Shown: one piece after another, positions 10,315 to 18,150 of the stretch
Numbering within the stretch: position 1 is the stretch's first letter
How the letters are laid out: each line of letters starts with the position of its first letter
NCBI GenBank assembly: GCA_002746885.1
Contig: PDRS01000005.1
Span: 248,001-312,000, forward strand
Length of the DNA stretch: 64,000 nt
Direction: 5' to 3'
Source: Candidatus Saccharimonadota bacterium
Lineage (GTDB): Bacteria; Patescibacteriota; Saccharimonadia; Saccharimonadales; UBA4665
Position numbers and translations under genes: made by a program
The notes under the pieces: generated by a model
What the model was told of the DNA's origin: nothing
The model's input: only the letters and a program-made list of their open reading frames with translations
Databases searched by the model: none

Positions 10315-11226
10315 ATGAGTACCAAGCAGTATGTTATAGAGACTCGCGGTCTGGTAAAAGACTTTGGTAAGTTTAGGGCGCTTAATCAGTTGGATTTACA
10401 GGTTGCGCCGGGCGAGGTGCACGGTTTCTTGGGGCCGAATGGATCGGGAAAATCGACGACCATACGTATACTGTTAGGGCTATTGCATAAGACGGCAGGT
10501 AGTGCGACCCTGCTGGGCGCAGACCCTTGGAGTGATGCTGTTGCGTTGCATAAACGTCTGGCCTATGTGCCTGGCGACGTTAGTCTGTGGCCAAACTTAA
10601 CGGGCGGTGAGTCAATTGACTTGCTGGGTAGGCTGCGGGGCGGGCTAGATGAAAAGCGCCGCGCCGAACTAATACATCGCTTCCAGCTTGATCCCGCCAA
10701 GAAGTTTAGTACGTACTCTAAGGGAAATCGCCAGAAAGTAGCGCTTATTGCGGCATTGGCATCAGATGTGGAGCTGTATATTCTGGACGAGCCCACGAGC
10801 GGCCTAGACCCGCTCATGGAGGCGGCCTTCCAAGACTGTGTTGTGGATCTCAAGCGACGTCACAAAACCATCCTGCTATCTAGCCATATTTTGGCTGAGG
10901 TAGAGGCCTTGTGCGATCGTCTGACTATTATTCGCGAAGGCAAAACCGTACAGTCGGGTACGTTAGCTGACCTGCGGTACCTACGCCGCACCACGGTGAA
11001 CGTGCGGACGACCAAACCGGCTGAAATATTAACAACCGAGGGTGTTCATAATCAGGTGATTAGCAGGGATGAGCATGGTATTAGTTTTGAGGTTGATGCC
11101 GAGGCGCTTGATGGTGTTTTGGCGGAGTTGACCACCTTGGGTGTTCAGGCGCTTACGTCTCATCCGCCCTCGTTAGAGGAGCTGTTTTTGGCGCACTATG
11201 ATACTAAGTCGGACGCGAAGGGGTAG
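10315..11226 (+). CDS. ABC transporter ATP-binding protein (exporter type)
   Basis: The protein has about 303 residues with Walker [10 protein letters not shown], a Q-loop region [13 protein letters not shown], the degenerate signature [11 protein letters not shown], Walker [14 protein letters not shown], and the switch histidine in LSSHIL. The C-terminal extension resembles the DrrA/CcmA-like antibiotic exporter ATPases common in Actinobacteria. The start at 10315 is the first conserved Met. No ribosome binding site is seen, and a CATACT -10-like box lies eight bases upstream. The permease starts three bases downstream. Confidence 0.9.
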   Translation: MSTKQYVIETRGLVKDFGKFRALNQLDLQVAPGEVHGFLGPNGSGKSTTIRILLGLLHKTAGSATLLGADPWSDAVALHKRLAYVPGDVSLWPNLTGGESIDLLGRLRGGLDEKRRAELIHRFQLDPAKKFSTYSKGNRQKVALIAALASDVELYILDEPTSGLDPLMEAAFQDCVVDLKRRHKTILLSSHILAEVEALCDRLTIIREGKTVQSGTLADLRYLRRTTVNVRTTKPAEILTTEGVHNQVISRDEHGISFEVDAEALDGVLAELTTLGVQALTSHPPSLEELFLAHYDTKSDAKG

Positions 11227-11229
11227 TAC

Positions 11230-11778
11230 ATGCACGCGCTGACCGGTTTTTTGCGTCTGCTGCGTCTCTATGCGCGAATTGACCGTATCAAGCTACCGGT
11301 TGTGCTGTTGGTAATTGCCGGGTTGCTGTATTCCACGGTAGTTTCGGTTGTAGATGTGTATGGCGGAAGCCCGCAGCAGGAAATGCAGTATGCGGCAGCA
11401 GCTGCGCCAAGCGTGGTTGGGCGTGTTTTTGCTGGGCCGATAGACGGGCCATCAATAGGCGCCATCGTACTAAACGAGGGCTATCTGTTTACGGCGTTGG
11501 CAGTTGTCTTTATGAGTACGCTGCTAGTGGTTCGCCACACGAGGCAAGACGAGGAAACTGGCAGGGGCGAGCTAATTGGATCGACGGTTATTAGTAAGCA
11601 TGCACCTCTGGCGGCTGCTCTTGGTTTGGCGGTCATAGCTAATGTCGTATTTGGAGCGCTAGCAGCGGCTATTTTGATGGCCGGCGACCTAGATACGGCG
11701 GGGTCTGTATATACCGGCGCGGCGTTTGCGCTGACGGGTATTACTTTTGCGGCACTCGCTGGCGTGGCTCGGCGATAG
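11230..11778 (+). CDS. ABC-2 type permease, N-terminal fragment (frameshifted gene)
   Basis: These 182 residues have about four hydrophobic helices and end abruptly at a TAG after FAALAGVARR. The remainder of the permease continues in a different frame from about 11770 (GDSTGRLVNGG, then SWLSPLGWGQQ). Together the two parts give about 514 residues, slightly shorter than the usual 530-550 of this actinobacterial-type exporter permease. The segment normally between these motifs (about 30 residues) is missing. A small out-of-frame deletion is the simplest explanation. Confidence 0.75.
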   Translation: MHALTGFLRLLRLYARIDRIKLPVVLLVIAGLLYSTVVSVVDVYGGSPQQEMQYAAAAAPSVVGRVFAGPIDGPSIGAIVLNEGYLFTALAVVFMSTLLVVRHTRQDEETGRGELIGSTVISKHAPLAAALGLAVIANVVFGALAAAILMAGDLDTAGSVYTGAAFALTGITFAALAGVARR

Positions 11779-12775
11779 TACTGGGCGGTTAGTAAACGGC
11801 GGCACAGGTGTACAGAGTTCGTTCCCGTCGTGGCTGTCGCCGCTCGGCTGGGGGCAGCAGTTGTATCCGTTTACGCAGCAGCGACTATGGGTCTTTGGTT
11901 TATTCGCGGCGCTTATAGTTGCGGCAGTGGCAGTGTCGCTAGTGTTGATGACGCGGCGAGATGTTGGCATGGGTATTTTCCCAACCAAAGATGGCGCGCC
12001 GCGTGCTGCTGCTAGTCTGTCGTCGGCCTTTGGTTTGGCTCGGCGCTTGCAGGGCGGCGTACTACGGGGTTGGGCTGTGGCTGTCTTTATCCTGGGTGTT
12101 TCCTATGGTCTGGTGATTAACGAACTGCAGGGCTTCCTGACGGATAACGAGGAGCTTCGTGAGGTGTTTCTGCAGTTTGGGGATGAACCGACAGAGGCGT
12201 TTTTGGGGCTGTTGATCGCATTTATGACGATTACCATAACTGGCTACGCAGTGCAGTCGATGTTGCGCATGCGCGCAGAGGAATCGGCTGGTCATCTTGA
12301 GCCGCTACTTGCTACGGGCGTGAGTCGTCGGCGTTGGGTGCTAAGCCACGTAGGTTTTGTTGCGCTAGGGGTCTTGCTGCTGACCCTTCTGACGGCGTTG
12401 AGCATGGGTGTGACGTACGTTGTTAGCACTGGTACGGCGTGGAGCGAGCTGTGGGATGTTTTTGCGGCGGTTTTCACCCAGTCGGCGGCGATATTCGCGT
12501 TTATGGGTTTTGTGATGCTGTTGTTCGGACTGCTGCCTAACTTGGCGGTGCCGGTAGCTTGGGGAGCTTTTGCGGGTTGTTTCGTCGTGCAGCAGCTGGG
12601 CGTCTTGCTTGACTTGCCGCAGTGGGTCTTTGATCTTTCGCCGTTTGCACACTTGCCGGCCATGCCGGCGGAGGCGTTTGAATTGGCGCCGCTACTTGCT
12701 CTGCTGGCCGTGGCGGCAGCGCTTCATCTGACGGGGCTAGCCTTCTTTTCTCGCCGCGATATTCAGACGAAATAA
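11747..12775 (+). CDS. ABC-2 type permease, C-terminal fragment (frameshifted gene)
   Basis: This fragment of about 330 residues begins with the SWLSPLGWGQQ motif, which normally sits in the middle of the permease. It continues with six or so membrane helices and ends FFSRRDIQTK. The only possible start is a TTG at 11747 that overlaps the N-terminal fragment and has no ribosome binding site. It is probably not an independent gene but the second half of a broken or programmed-frameshift permease. Codon third positions are richer in G and T than in neighbouring genes. Confidence 0.7.
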   Translation: MRHSLAWLGDSTGRLVNGGTGVQSSFPSWLSPLGWGQQLYPFTQQRLWVFGLFAALIVAAVAVSLVLMTRRDVGMGIFPTKDGAPRAAASLSSAFGLARRLQGGVLRGWAVAVFILGVSYGLVINELQGFLTDNEELREVFLQFGDEPTEAFLGLLIAFMTITITGYAVQSMLRMRAEESAGHLEPLLATGVSRRRWVLSHVGFVALGVLLLTLLTALSMGVTYVVSTGTAWSELWDVFAAVFTQSAAIFAFMGFVMLLFGLLPNLAVPVAWGAFAGCFVVQQLGVLLDLPQWVFDLSPFAHLPAMPAEAFELAPLLALLAVAAALHLTGLAFFSRRDIQTK

Positions 12776-13068
12776 CCAAGATGCGGCCTGGTTGGCTTAT
12801 GGATGGAGCTGGTCTGCGGGTTGGCTGTCGGGGTGGGCTGCTCGGATTTGCCTATATGACGATGCCCCGGTCTAGGGCGACCTGATACGATTTCCAGCAC
12901 CGCCCTTTAAAGTGCGCTGCTGAATGTATGACTGGGGTTTATATCGAAGTTCGTGTTTTGTGCGAAAAGATTTATACCAAGATAGAGTATTTATGTATTT
13001 TTGATAATTAATTATTTAAAATTTATAATTCATTATACGTAGGATATTAGAAAGCACAGGATGTGATA
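12776..13068. other. Intergenic gap, AT-rich to the right
   Basis: I see no gene here. The right-hand part (about 12990-13050) is markedly AT-rich and leads into the AT-rich cytosine deaminase gene. It may contain that gene's promoter and an edge of transferred DNA. Confidence 0.4.
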
Positions 13069-13545
13069 ATGACAGATAATGATAAAAAATTTCTTGACTT
13101 AGCCATAAACGAAGCCCGTATTGGCTGGGACGAAGGCGGCGTACCAATAGGCGCTGCTTTAGTATATTTTCCTGAAAAAGGAGAGTCTAAGATTCTTGCT
13201 ACAGGTCGTAATCGTAGAATACAGATGGGAAGCGCTATAAGACACGGTGAAACTGACTGTCTTGAAAACGCAGGCAGACTTAAAGCAAGCGTATATAGAT
13301 CATGCACGCTATATACTACGTTATCTCCTTGTACTATGTGCGCTGGTGCAATCATTTTATATGGTATTCCAAGAGTCGTGGTAGGAGAAAATCGTTCATT
13401 CGAAGCATCTGAAAAATGGTTATCTGAAAATGGCGTGGAAGTTATAGTTGCCGATGATTCAGAATGCATAGAGCTTATGAACAAAATGAAAAATGAACGA
13501 GCAGAAATATGGGCTGAAGACATAGGCGTAACAGAGCTTGAGTAG
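13069..13545 (+). CDS. Cytosine deaminase, yeast FCY1-like
   Basis: This is a zinc-dependent deaminase of the CDA fold, predicted to convert cytosine to uracil. The zinc motifs are HGE (in IRHGETDCLEN) and PCTMC (in TTLSPCTMCAGAI). The order GGVPIGAAL, RNRRIQMGSA, CTLYTTLSPC, YGIPRVVVGEN and the ending ERAEIWAEDIG track the fungal cytosine deaminase family closely, rather than TadA or CodA. The ATG at 13069 has CAGG eight bases upstream. A GTG at 13063 is possible. The gene is much more AT-rich than its neighbours, suggesting transfer. Confidence 0.88.
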   Translation: MTDNDKKFLDLAINEARIGWDEGGVPIGAALVYFPEKGESKILATGRNRRIQMGSAIRHGETDCLENAGRLKASVYRSCTLYTTLSPCTMCAGAIILYGIPRVVVGENRSFEASEKWLSENGVEVIVADDSECIELMNKMKNERAEIWAEDIGVTELE

Positions 13546-13591
13546 GCACGCGGTGCGTACCTCGCGCAATCAGTGACAACTGAGACAAAAA

Positions 13592-13789
13592 CTACCGCCG
13601 ACCGCCAGAGAAACCGACGAGCGCAACAATGACCGTGGCCACCGCGACGAAGGCGATGAGGGCTTCAAGCGGTGCCTCTGGTCGAATAATCGCCAACACC
13701 GCCGTACCCAGCCACATCACAGCTATAACACCAGCCGTGTAAGGATACCGTAACTGGATCACCCATTCTCTCAGTGAATTGTCATTCAT
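13592..13789 (-). CDS. Small two-helix membrane protein
   Basis: This 65-residue protein has two hydrophobic helices (about residues 16-34 and 41-60) and ends GFSGGRR. A strong GGAGG ribosome binding site sits seven bases before the ATG. It lies 61 bases downstream of the UbiB-like kinase on the same strand and probably shares its transcript. I recognise no family. Confidence 0.75.
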   Translation of the reverse strand: MNDNSLREWVIQLRYPYTAGVIAVMWLGTAVLAIIRPEAPLEALIAFVAVATVIVALVGFSGGRR

Positions 13790-13850
13790 GCACTACCTCC
13801 ATTACACCCCAAACCACCCCGCACAAGTTGGGAGTCATTAGTCATTTTGC

Positions 13851-15296
13851 TCATGCGTATCTCCTCGTGGTAATAAACTGGTACATTTTGCGATCGCGCT
13901 CGGCAATGGCGGCAAGCCAGTTCGCGGCCACTTCAAAGGCTCGTTCTGGGCTTATTTCGCGATGAGTCGATGACTGCGTAATCCCTCTCGTCCGAATTTC
14001 GTCATCTACCTTTGTAAGGCAATGTCGGATGATTGGCGCATACACATCCTCGACATGGGCGTCGCTAATAGAACGAATAACCGAAAGAAACATGGACATA
14101 GAACGTTGCAGAAACGCATTCTCCTCGCTTATCCGAATACCGAGTTTGTTGCCCTGATTCAGCACCTGAGTGAAAACCTGGAACAGCTGCTTGTCGGAAA
14201 GATAGCTCTGCAGTTGTACCTGCCGTGTCTGGCTTGATACAAAGCGATCTATAAATCCACTCAGTGAAACCGCATAATCATCGCTTTTTTCTTGGGCAAT
14301 GTGCTCCAAGGCATCGTGCAACTCCGTGTCGAAATACGCCAACATCGCCACCGCAAAACTGCCCGCACGAAAATTATCTTCATAGAGCATCCTCATTTCA
14401 TGGATAAGCTCTGCAAAAGCGCTTCGATTGGTTGGCGCCCGTGCTGTCAAACCAAAATCGAGCAGCGCTACTTTGTTGTCAGGCAAAAGCCGTACGTTAC
14501 CTGGGTGCGGATCAATCATGAGATAGTCAGCATAAACAGTCGCCAAGAGCATTTCCGTACCCATAGTCTGGAGCTGCGTCCACACATCAGAGCCTACGGA
14601 CGCACGAACCATATCGTCTATACGAAAACCCTCCGACTGTTTTTGTTCAAGCGCGCTGATCGAAACACCTCCCACATACTCTTGTACAAGGGCAGTTCTG
14701 GTCGTCAGCTCCATATATGAACGCGGTATAACGAGCGTTCCGTAGCGTTCATAGTACGCTCGGATGCGCTCGCCGCTTTGCGCCTCAAGCCGATAATTTG
14801 TTTCAGCCCAAGTCGCACGGCTGAATTCGCGAGCCATTGTATAAAAATCAACCATGGAGCTTTGCATAAACCAACTCGAAACTCGGCCAATGAGACGAAG
14901 CAGCCGCAAATCAGCCTTCAGCGTCTTCTTTAGCGACGGACGCAATATCTTTATGACAACGTCCTGTCCGTCACGAAGCGTCGCTCGGTACACTTGCCCA
15001 TACGAACCCGCCGCAAACGGTTCAGCGCTGATGAACTGAAAATGCTCCACGAGAGCGCCAAGTTCTGTTCCGACATCGATATATTCGTATGAAACTTGCT
15101 CAAATGCCGTATCAACCCCCAGCTTTTCTACGATATGTTTTGTGCTGCTGTGCACGGCCAACATTTGCAGAAACTTGATGTACACGCCCCCAAGCTGCTG
15201 ACACTGCCGCGCCATTTCGTGTTGCCAGTCATATTTATTCGCCAAACGCGCCAGACCGACTCGCAAGATAGAACGTAGTACTTGTAGCGTCCTCAT
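13851..15296 (-). CDS. ABC1/UbiB-family atypical kinase
   Basis: This 481-residue protein has the family hallmarks: the KxGQ-like segment GGVYIKFLQ (residues about 35-43), the Ala-rich nucleotide loop AAGSYGQVYRA, the lysine in VVIKILRP, the Glu in the ETNYRLEAQ segment, the catalytic DPHPGN, and LLDFGL. In other bacteria UbiB supports quinone synthesis or lipid handling. No quinone gene is visible here, so its substrate is unknown. It lies three bases after a tiny membrane protein gene, in an apparent three-gene operon. Confidence 0.9.
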   Translation of the reverse strand: MRTLQVLRSILRVGLARLANKYDWQHEMARQCQQLGGVYIKFLQMLAVHSSTKHIVEKLGVDTAFEQVSYEYIDVGTELGALVEHFQFISAEPFAAGSYGQVYRATLRDGQDVVIKILRPSLKKTLKADLRLLRLIGRVSSWFMQSSMVDFYTMAREFSRATWAETNYRLEAQSGERIRAYYERYGTLVIPRSYMELTTRTALVQEYVGGVSISALEQKQSEGFRIDDMVRASVGSDVWTQLQTMGTEMLLATVYADYLMIDPHPGNVRLLPDNKVALLDFGLTARAPTNRSAFAELIHEMRMLYEDNFRAGSFAVAMLAYFDTELHDALEHIAQEKSDDYAVSLSGFIDRFVSSQTRQVQLQSYLSDKQLFQVFTQVLNQGNKLGIRISEENAFLQRSMSMFLSVIRSISDAHVEDVYAPIIRHCLTKVDDEIRTRGITQSSTHREISPERAFEVAANWLAAIAERDRKMYQFITTRRYA

Positions 15297-15299
15297 CGT

Positions 15300-15455
15300 C
15301 TAACGTCCCCGCCGAAAGCCAATCAGAAACAACACCACCGTCAGCCCTATGACAACCGCTGCCAAAAAAAGTGCATTTACCGCAGTCTTGATCGCCAAAA
15401 GCAACAGACCTATCCACATTGCAACAATTGCTAGGAACACAAAAGCGTAACGCAT
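15300..15455 (-). CDS. Tiny two-helix membrane protein upstream of the UbiB-like kinase
   Basis: An ATG at 15455 encodes 51 residues: M-R-Y-A-F-V-F-L-A-I, a first helix, a short polar turn with Lys-Thr-Ala-Val-Asn, a second helix and the basic end F-R-R-G-R. A TATACT box (15465-15470) lies nine bases upstream and there is no Shine-Dalgarno, so it is probably leaderless. Its stop is three bases before the kinase ATG. No family recognised. Confidence 0.7.
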   Translation of the reverse strand: MRYAFVFLAIVAMWIGLLLLAIKTAVNALFLAAVVIGLTVVLFLIGFRRGR

Positions 15456-15642
15456 AACACGTCCAGTATACCACGCACCCCTTCACTCTGGGCAGGCTTT
15501 CGCGGCCAGCTTGCAAGCGAGCCGCCGCGAAAAAAGCAGTTCGCTACACTACCCACTTTGGTGCCATGCTTGGTTCCGTCAGGCTTGACGATAAACAAAC
15601 GCAAAATACTGTTATACTTTGTATAGTAAGGAGAAATTCACC

Positions 15643-15885
15643 ATGTCAGATACGCCACAAGTCACCGTCTATAGCGCCAATTGGTGCGGGTTTTGCCAAG
15701 CTGTCAAACAGTACCTCGACCGCGCAGGAGTTGCATATACAGAGAAAAACGTCGATAGCGACCAGCAAAACGCCGAAGAAGCTATGCAAAAATCCGGCCA
15801 AAGCGGTATACCCGTTCTCGACATTGATGGCACCATCATCGTCGGCTTTGACCGCGCCCGCATAGACGCCGCCCTTGCACGCTAA
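15643..15885 (+). CDS. Glutaredoxin-like thiol-disulfide protein
   Basis: This 80-residue thioredoxin-fold protein has the CxxC motif W-C-G-F-C near residues 14-18, the cis-Pro segment SGIPVLDIDG, and a short C-terminal helix. It resembles NrdH/glutaredoxin proteins that deliver electrons to ribonucleotide reductase or reduce small disulfides. AAGGAG lies eight bases before the ATG, and TATACT at 15613-15618 is a good -10. Unlike many neighbours it therefore has a true leader. Confidence 0.88.
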   Translation: MSDTPQVTVYSANWCGFCQAVKQYLDRAGVAYTEKNVDSDQQNAEEAMQKSGQSGIPVLDIDGTIIVGFDRARIDAALAR

Positions 15886-15891
15886 GCACCC

Positions 15892-15921
15892 TTGTCTCTG
15901 GTCTTAGATCTCTTGTACACT
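15892..15921 (+). promoter_or_regulatory. Promoter of the cobO-like gene
   Basis: TTGTCT (15892-15897), an 18-base spacer and TACACT (15916-15921) form a sigma-70-type promoter. The -10 box ends six bases before the ATG, so transcription would start at about the start codon. Confidence 0.6.
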
Positions 15922-15927
15922 GAACGT

Positions 15928-16497
15928 ATGGCTTTTGAGGATTATCAGACGAAGCAGTCTGTGGTGGTCGTGTATACCGGAGACGGAAAAGGGAAGACCT
16001 CTGCGTCCTTAGGACTAATGTGCCGAGCACTCGGCAACCGTTGGAAGGTCGCCTATGTCCAGTTTATAAAATACTGGGGCGTCGGCGAGCATACATTCAT
16101 ACGTGACATTTTACCTATCTACGGCGATGATTTACTGTTCTACAAAGGCGGCAAAGGCTTTTACGCCGCCGGCGACTTGAGTGCCGCAGACATCACGCCC
16201 GAACAGCACAAACAGGCCGCTGCCGAAACATACGCCACGGCATATGAAGCAGCAAGCTCCGGCAAATTTCACCTCGTCATCTGCGACGAAATCAACAATG
16301 CCGTTCACGACGGTCTGCTGACGCGCACACAGCTCAAAGAGCTCATCACGAAAAGACACCCCCAAACCAGCCTTTGCCTAACCGGAAGAAATTTTCCCAA
16401 AAGCCTGCTTCGCCACACAGACATAGCAACCGATATGACAAAACTCAAACACCACTTCGACGAAAAATTTCTCGCGAATAAGGGCATAGATTTTTGA
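15928..16497 (+). CDS. cobO: Corrinoid adenosyltransferase, CobO/CobA type
   Basis: The 189-residue P-loop protein has YTGDGKGKTSASLGL near residues 15-29, the Walker B-like LVICDEINNAV, and CLTGRNFPKSLL near the C-terminus, all typical of ATP:cob(I)alamin adenosyltransferases. No other cobalamin gene is visible in the window, so a salvage role is more likely than de novo synthesis. Some bacteria use this fold with unknown substrates. The start is the ATG after the TACACT box. Confidence 0.85.
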   Translation: MAFEDYQTKQSVVVVYTGDGKGKTSASLGLMCRALGNRWKVAYVQFIKYWGVGEHTFIRDILPIYGDDLLFYKGGKGFYAAGDLSAADITPEQHKQAAAETYATAYEAASSGKFHLVICDEINNAVHDGLLTRTQLKELITKRHPQTSLCLTGRNFPKSLLRHTDIATDMTKLKHHFDEKFLANKGIDF

Positions 16498-16718
16498 TGT
16501 CCAGCACCACGTTGCCGCACACGAAACCACAACCTTTCGCCCACACAACAAACCTCAGAACGCTACTCGCTCGATGGGCAGGCGTACCCATGGCGGTCTA
16601 GCGAAACAACACTGTCTATAAGCGCCCGCAAACAGCCGATTCAAATCGGCGTACTAGCACTTCGTCATACCGAAGCATCCGCCCGCACCTCATAAGACGG
16701 TGCTATACTTGAGTAGCA

Positions 16719-17294
16719 GTGACAAGAAAACGGCAAAAAATATTGATAGCAGCGGCTATCTTGATTTCGACGGCAGGCATCGCATACTGGAGAGGGTGGA
16801 TTGGACCAGTCGACTCGACGAAGTTTATGCGCTGGCAGCCAGGGTCATACGCCGTCGTCCAGTTCGTTGACGGCGACACCTTGGTCGTGGATATGAACGG
16901 CACGCCAGAACGCATTCGCTTCATTGGCATAGATACGCCAGAAACACACAAAGAAAATACACCAGTACAGTGCTACGGACCCGCCGCTTCCGCCTACACC
17001 AAAAAGCGAATCGGCTCCCAGCGCATACGCCTCGTTTCAGACTCGCTTACAACTAACCGCGATCGCTACGACCGTCTCCTTCGCTACGTATTCCTCCCAG
17101 ACGGTACAAACCTCAACCTGGAACTCGTACAGAAAGGCTACGCTTTTGCCTACGCGTTTCCGTTTGCCAAAAGCCAAGCGTTTCACGCCGCCATGGAACA
17201 GGCGCAGGCAGCAAACATCGGTCTGTGGGGTAACTGCGCGCCGTACCAACTCCCCAGCGGCCAGTGGCAAAGTAGCAACCAGGCAGCCAGCTAG
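16719..17294 (+). CDS. Membrane-anchored thermonuclease (SNase-like)
   Basis: This 191-residue protein has an N-terminal membrane anchor or uncleaved signal (residues about 7-24) and a staphylococcal-nuclease domain: VDGDTLVV, IRFIGIDTPE, NRDRYDRLLRYVF, then LNLELVQKGYAF and NIGLWG. The catalytic Arg/Glu/Arg set appears present. Facing outward, it could degrade extracellular nucleic acid for nucleotide scavenging. The start is GTG at 16719, nine bases after TATACT (16704-16709), with no ribosome binding site. It overlaps the convergent glycosyltransferase end by a few bases. Confidence 0.9.
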   Translation: MTRKRQKILIAAAILISTAGIAYWRGWIGPVDSTKFMRWQPGSYAVVQFVDGDTLVVDMNGTPERIRFIGIDTPETHKENTPVQCYGPAASAYTKKRIGSQRIRLVSDSLTTNRDRYDRLLRYVFLPDGTNLNLELVQKGYAFAYAFPFAKSQAFHAAMEQAQAANIGLWGNCAPYQLPSGQWQSSNQAAS

Positions 17295-18097
17295 CGTTTC
17301 GTCCGTTTTCGCCGCAGCCCCCCGAAAAGTCGTTCGTACAAAACCGGCAGCGGCGAAGCAAGATACAGCAAAAGCGCGCCAACAAACCAACAGAGCGGCC
17401 AACTCCAATAGCCATGGCGGCGAAGCGTACGAGGCCACATTTGCAAATACGGCCAAAGCGCCTTGTTTTCGGTGTGAATACGGCGCATTTCTACCCGAAC
17501 TTTTGAAGAGGAGTCATAGTGTATACGACCACCAACACGACGCACATGAAACGAAAGGTCGAGGTCTTCATGAAGCGTATTGTCGAGACAAACATTATTC
17601 GCAACCTGTTGCCACAGTGTTTTTGGGAGCGCCATGCTTGAACCCCAAAGCGTCGGACTACCGGTCAGCAAAGCATTGAACCGAAAAATGAGCCAGTTGT
17701 ACGTCCCGCTTATAAGACGGCTTGGTCGCATATTGTAAAAATGTGCGCCGCCAGTCAAAGCGACAGTTTCGTGTCCGCCGGCGTAAAACCGCGACACCCA
17801 GGCAACCCAATCGGGCGGCACAATGGCATCGGCATCTATACGGGCGAAAATATCGCCGCTCGCGCGCCGAAACCCAGCATTGCGCGCATAAACGCGTCCT
17901 CTTTGCCGCTCATGCACAACGCGCACAAAATCGTACTGAGCCGCTACCGCGGCAGAGCCGTCTGAAGAATCGTTATCTACTACAATAACTTCGTGTGGCC
18001 GGACGGTTTGGGCGGCAAGCGCGTCGAGACAGGCCGGTAAACGCTTCGCTTCGTTATAGGCTGGAATAATAACTGATATTTTTGGGTGTTTTGGCAC
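17291..18097 (-). CDS. Family 2 glycosyltransferase
   Basis: The GT-A domain opens with KISVIIPAYNEAKRLPACLDAL, continues with VIVVDNDSSDGS and ends its sugar-nucleotide site at RIDADAIVP (DxD). A C-terminal pair of hydrophobic helices (WPLCWFVGALLLYLASPLPVLY) suggests membrane association. It probably adds sugars to a lipid- or wall-linked glycan. The GTG at 18097 directly follows a -10-like sequence shared with the divergent gene. A start at 18139 would add 14 unconserved residues. Confidence 0.88.
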   Translation of the reverse strand: MPKHPKISVIIPAYNEAKRLPACLDALAAQTVRPHEVIVVDNDSSDGSAAVAAQYDFVRVVHERQRGRVYARNAGFRRASGDIFARIDADAIVPPDWVAWVSRFYAGGHETVALTGGAHFYNMRPSRLISGTYNWLIFRFNALLTGSPTLWGSSMALPKTLWQQVANNVCLDNTLHEDLDLSFHVRRVGGRIHYDSSSKVRVEMRRIHTENKALWPYLQMWPRTLRRHGYWSWPLCWFVGALLLYLASPLPVLYERLFGGLRRKRTKR

Positions 18098-18099
18098 GG

Positions 18100-18105
18100 T
18101 ATAAT
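18100..18105 (+). promoter_or_regulatory. -10 box between the divergent GT2 and GH-like genes
   Basis: A perfect TATAAT lies within GGTATAATGGTACC and serves the plus-strand gene. The 10-bp palindrome ATGGTACCAT follows immediately, and the minus-strand GTG at 18097 abuts it. Both start regions therefore lie within about 17 bases. Confidence 0.55.
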
Positions 18106-18150
18106 GGTACCATGCGCCATCGCAAACATGGCGCAGCAAGGAAGATACTC

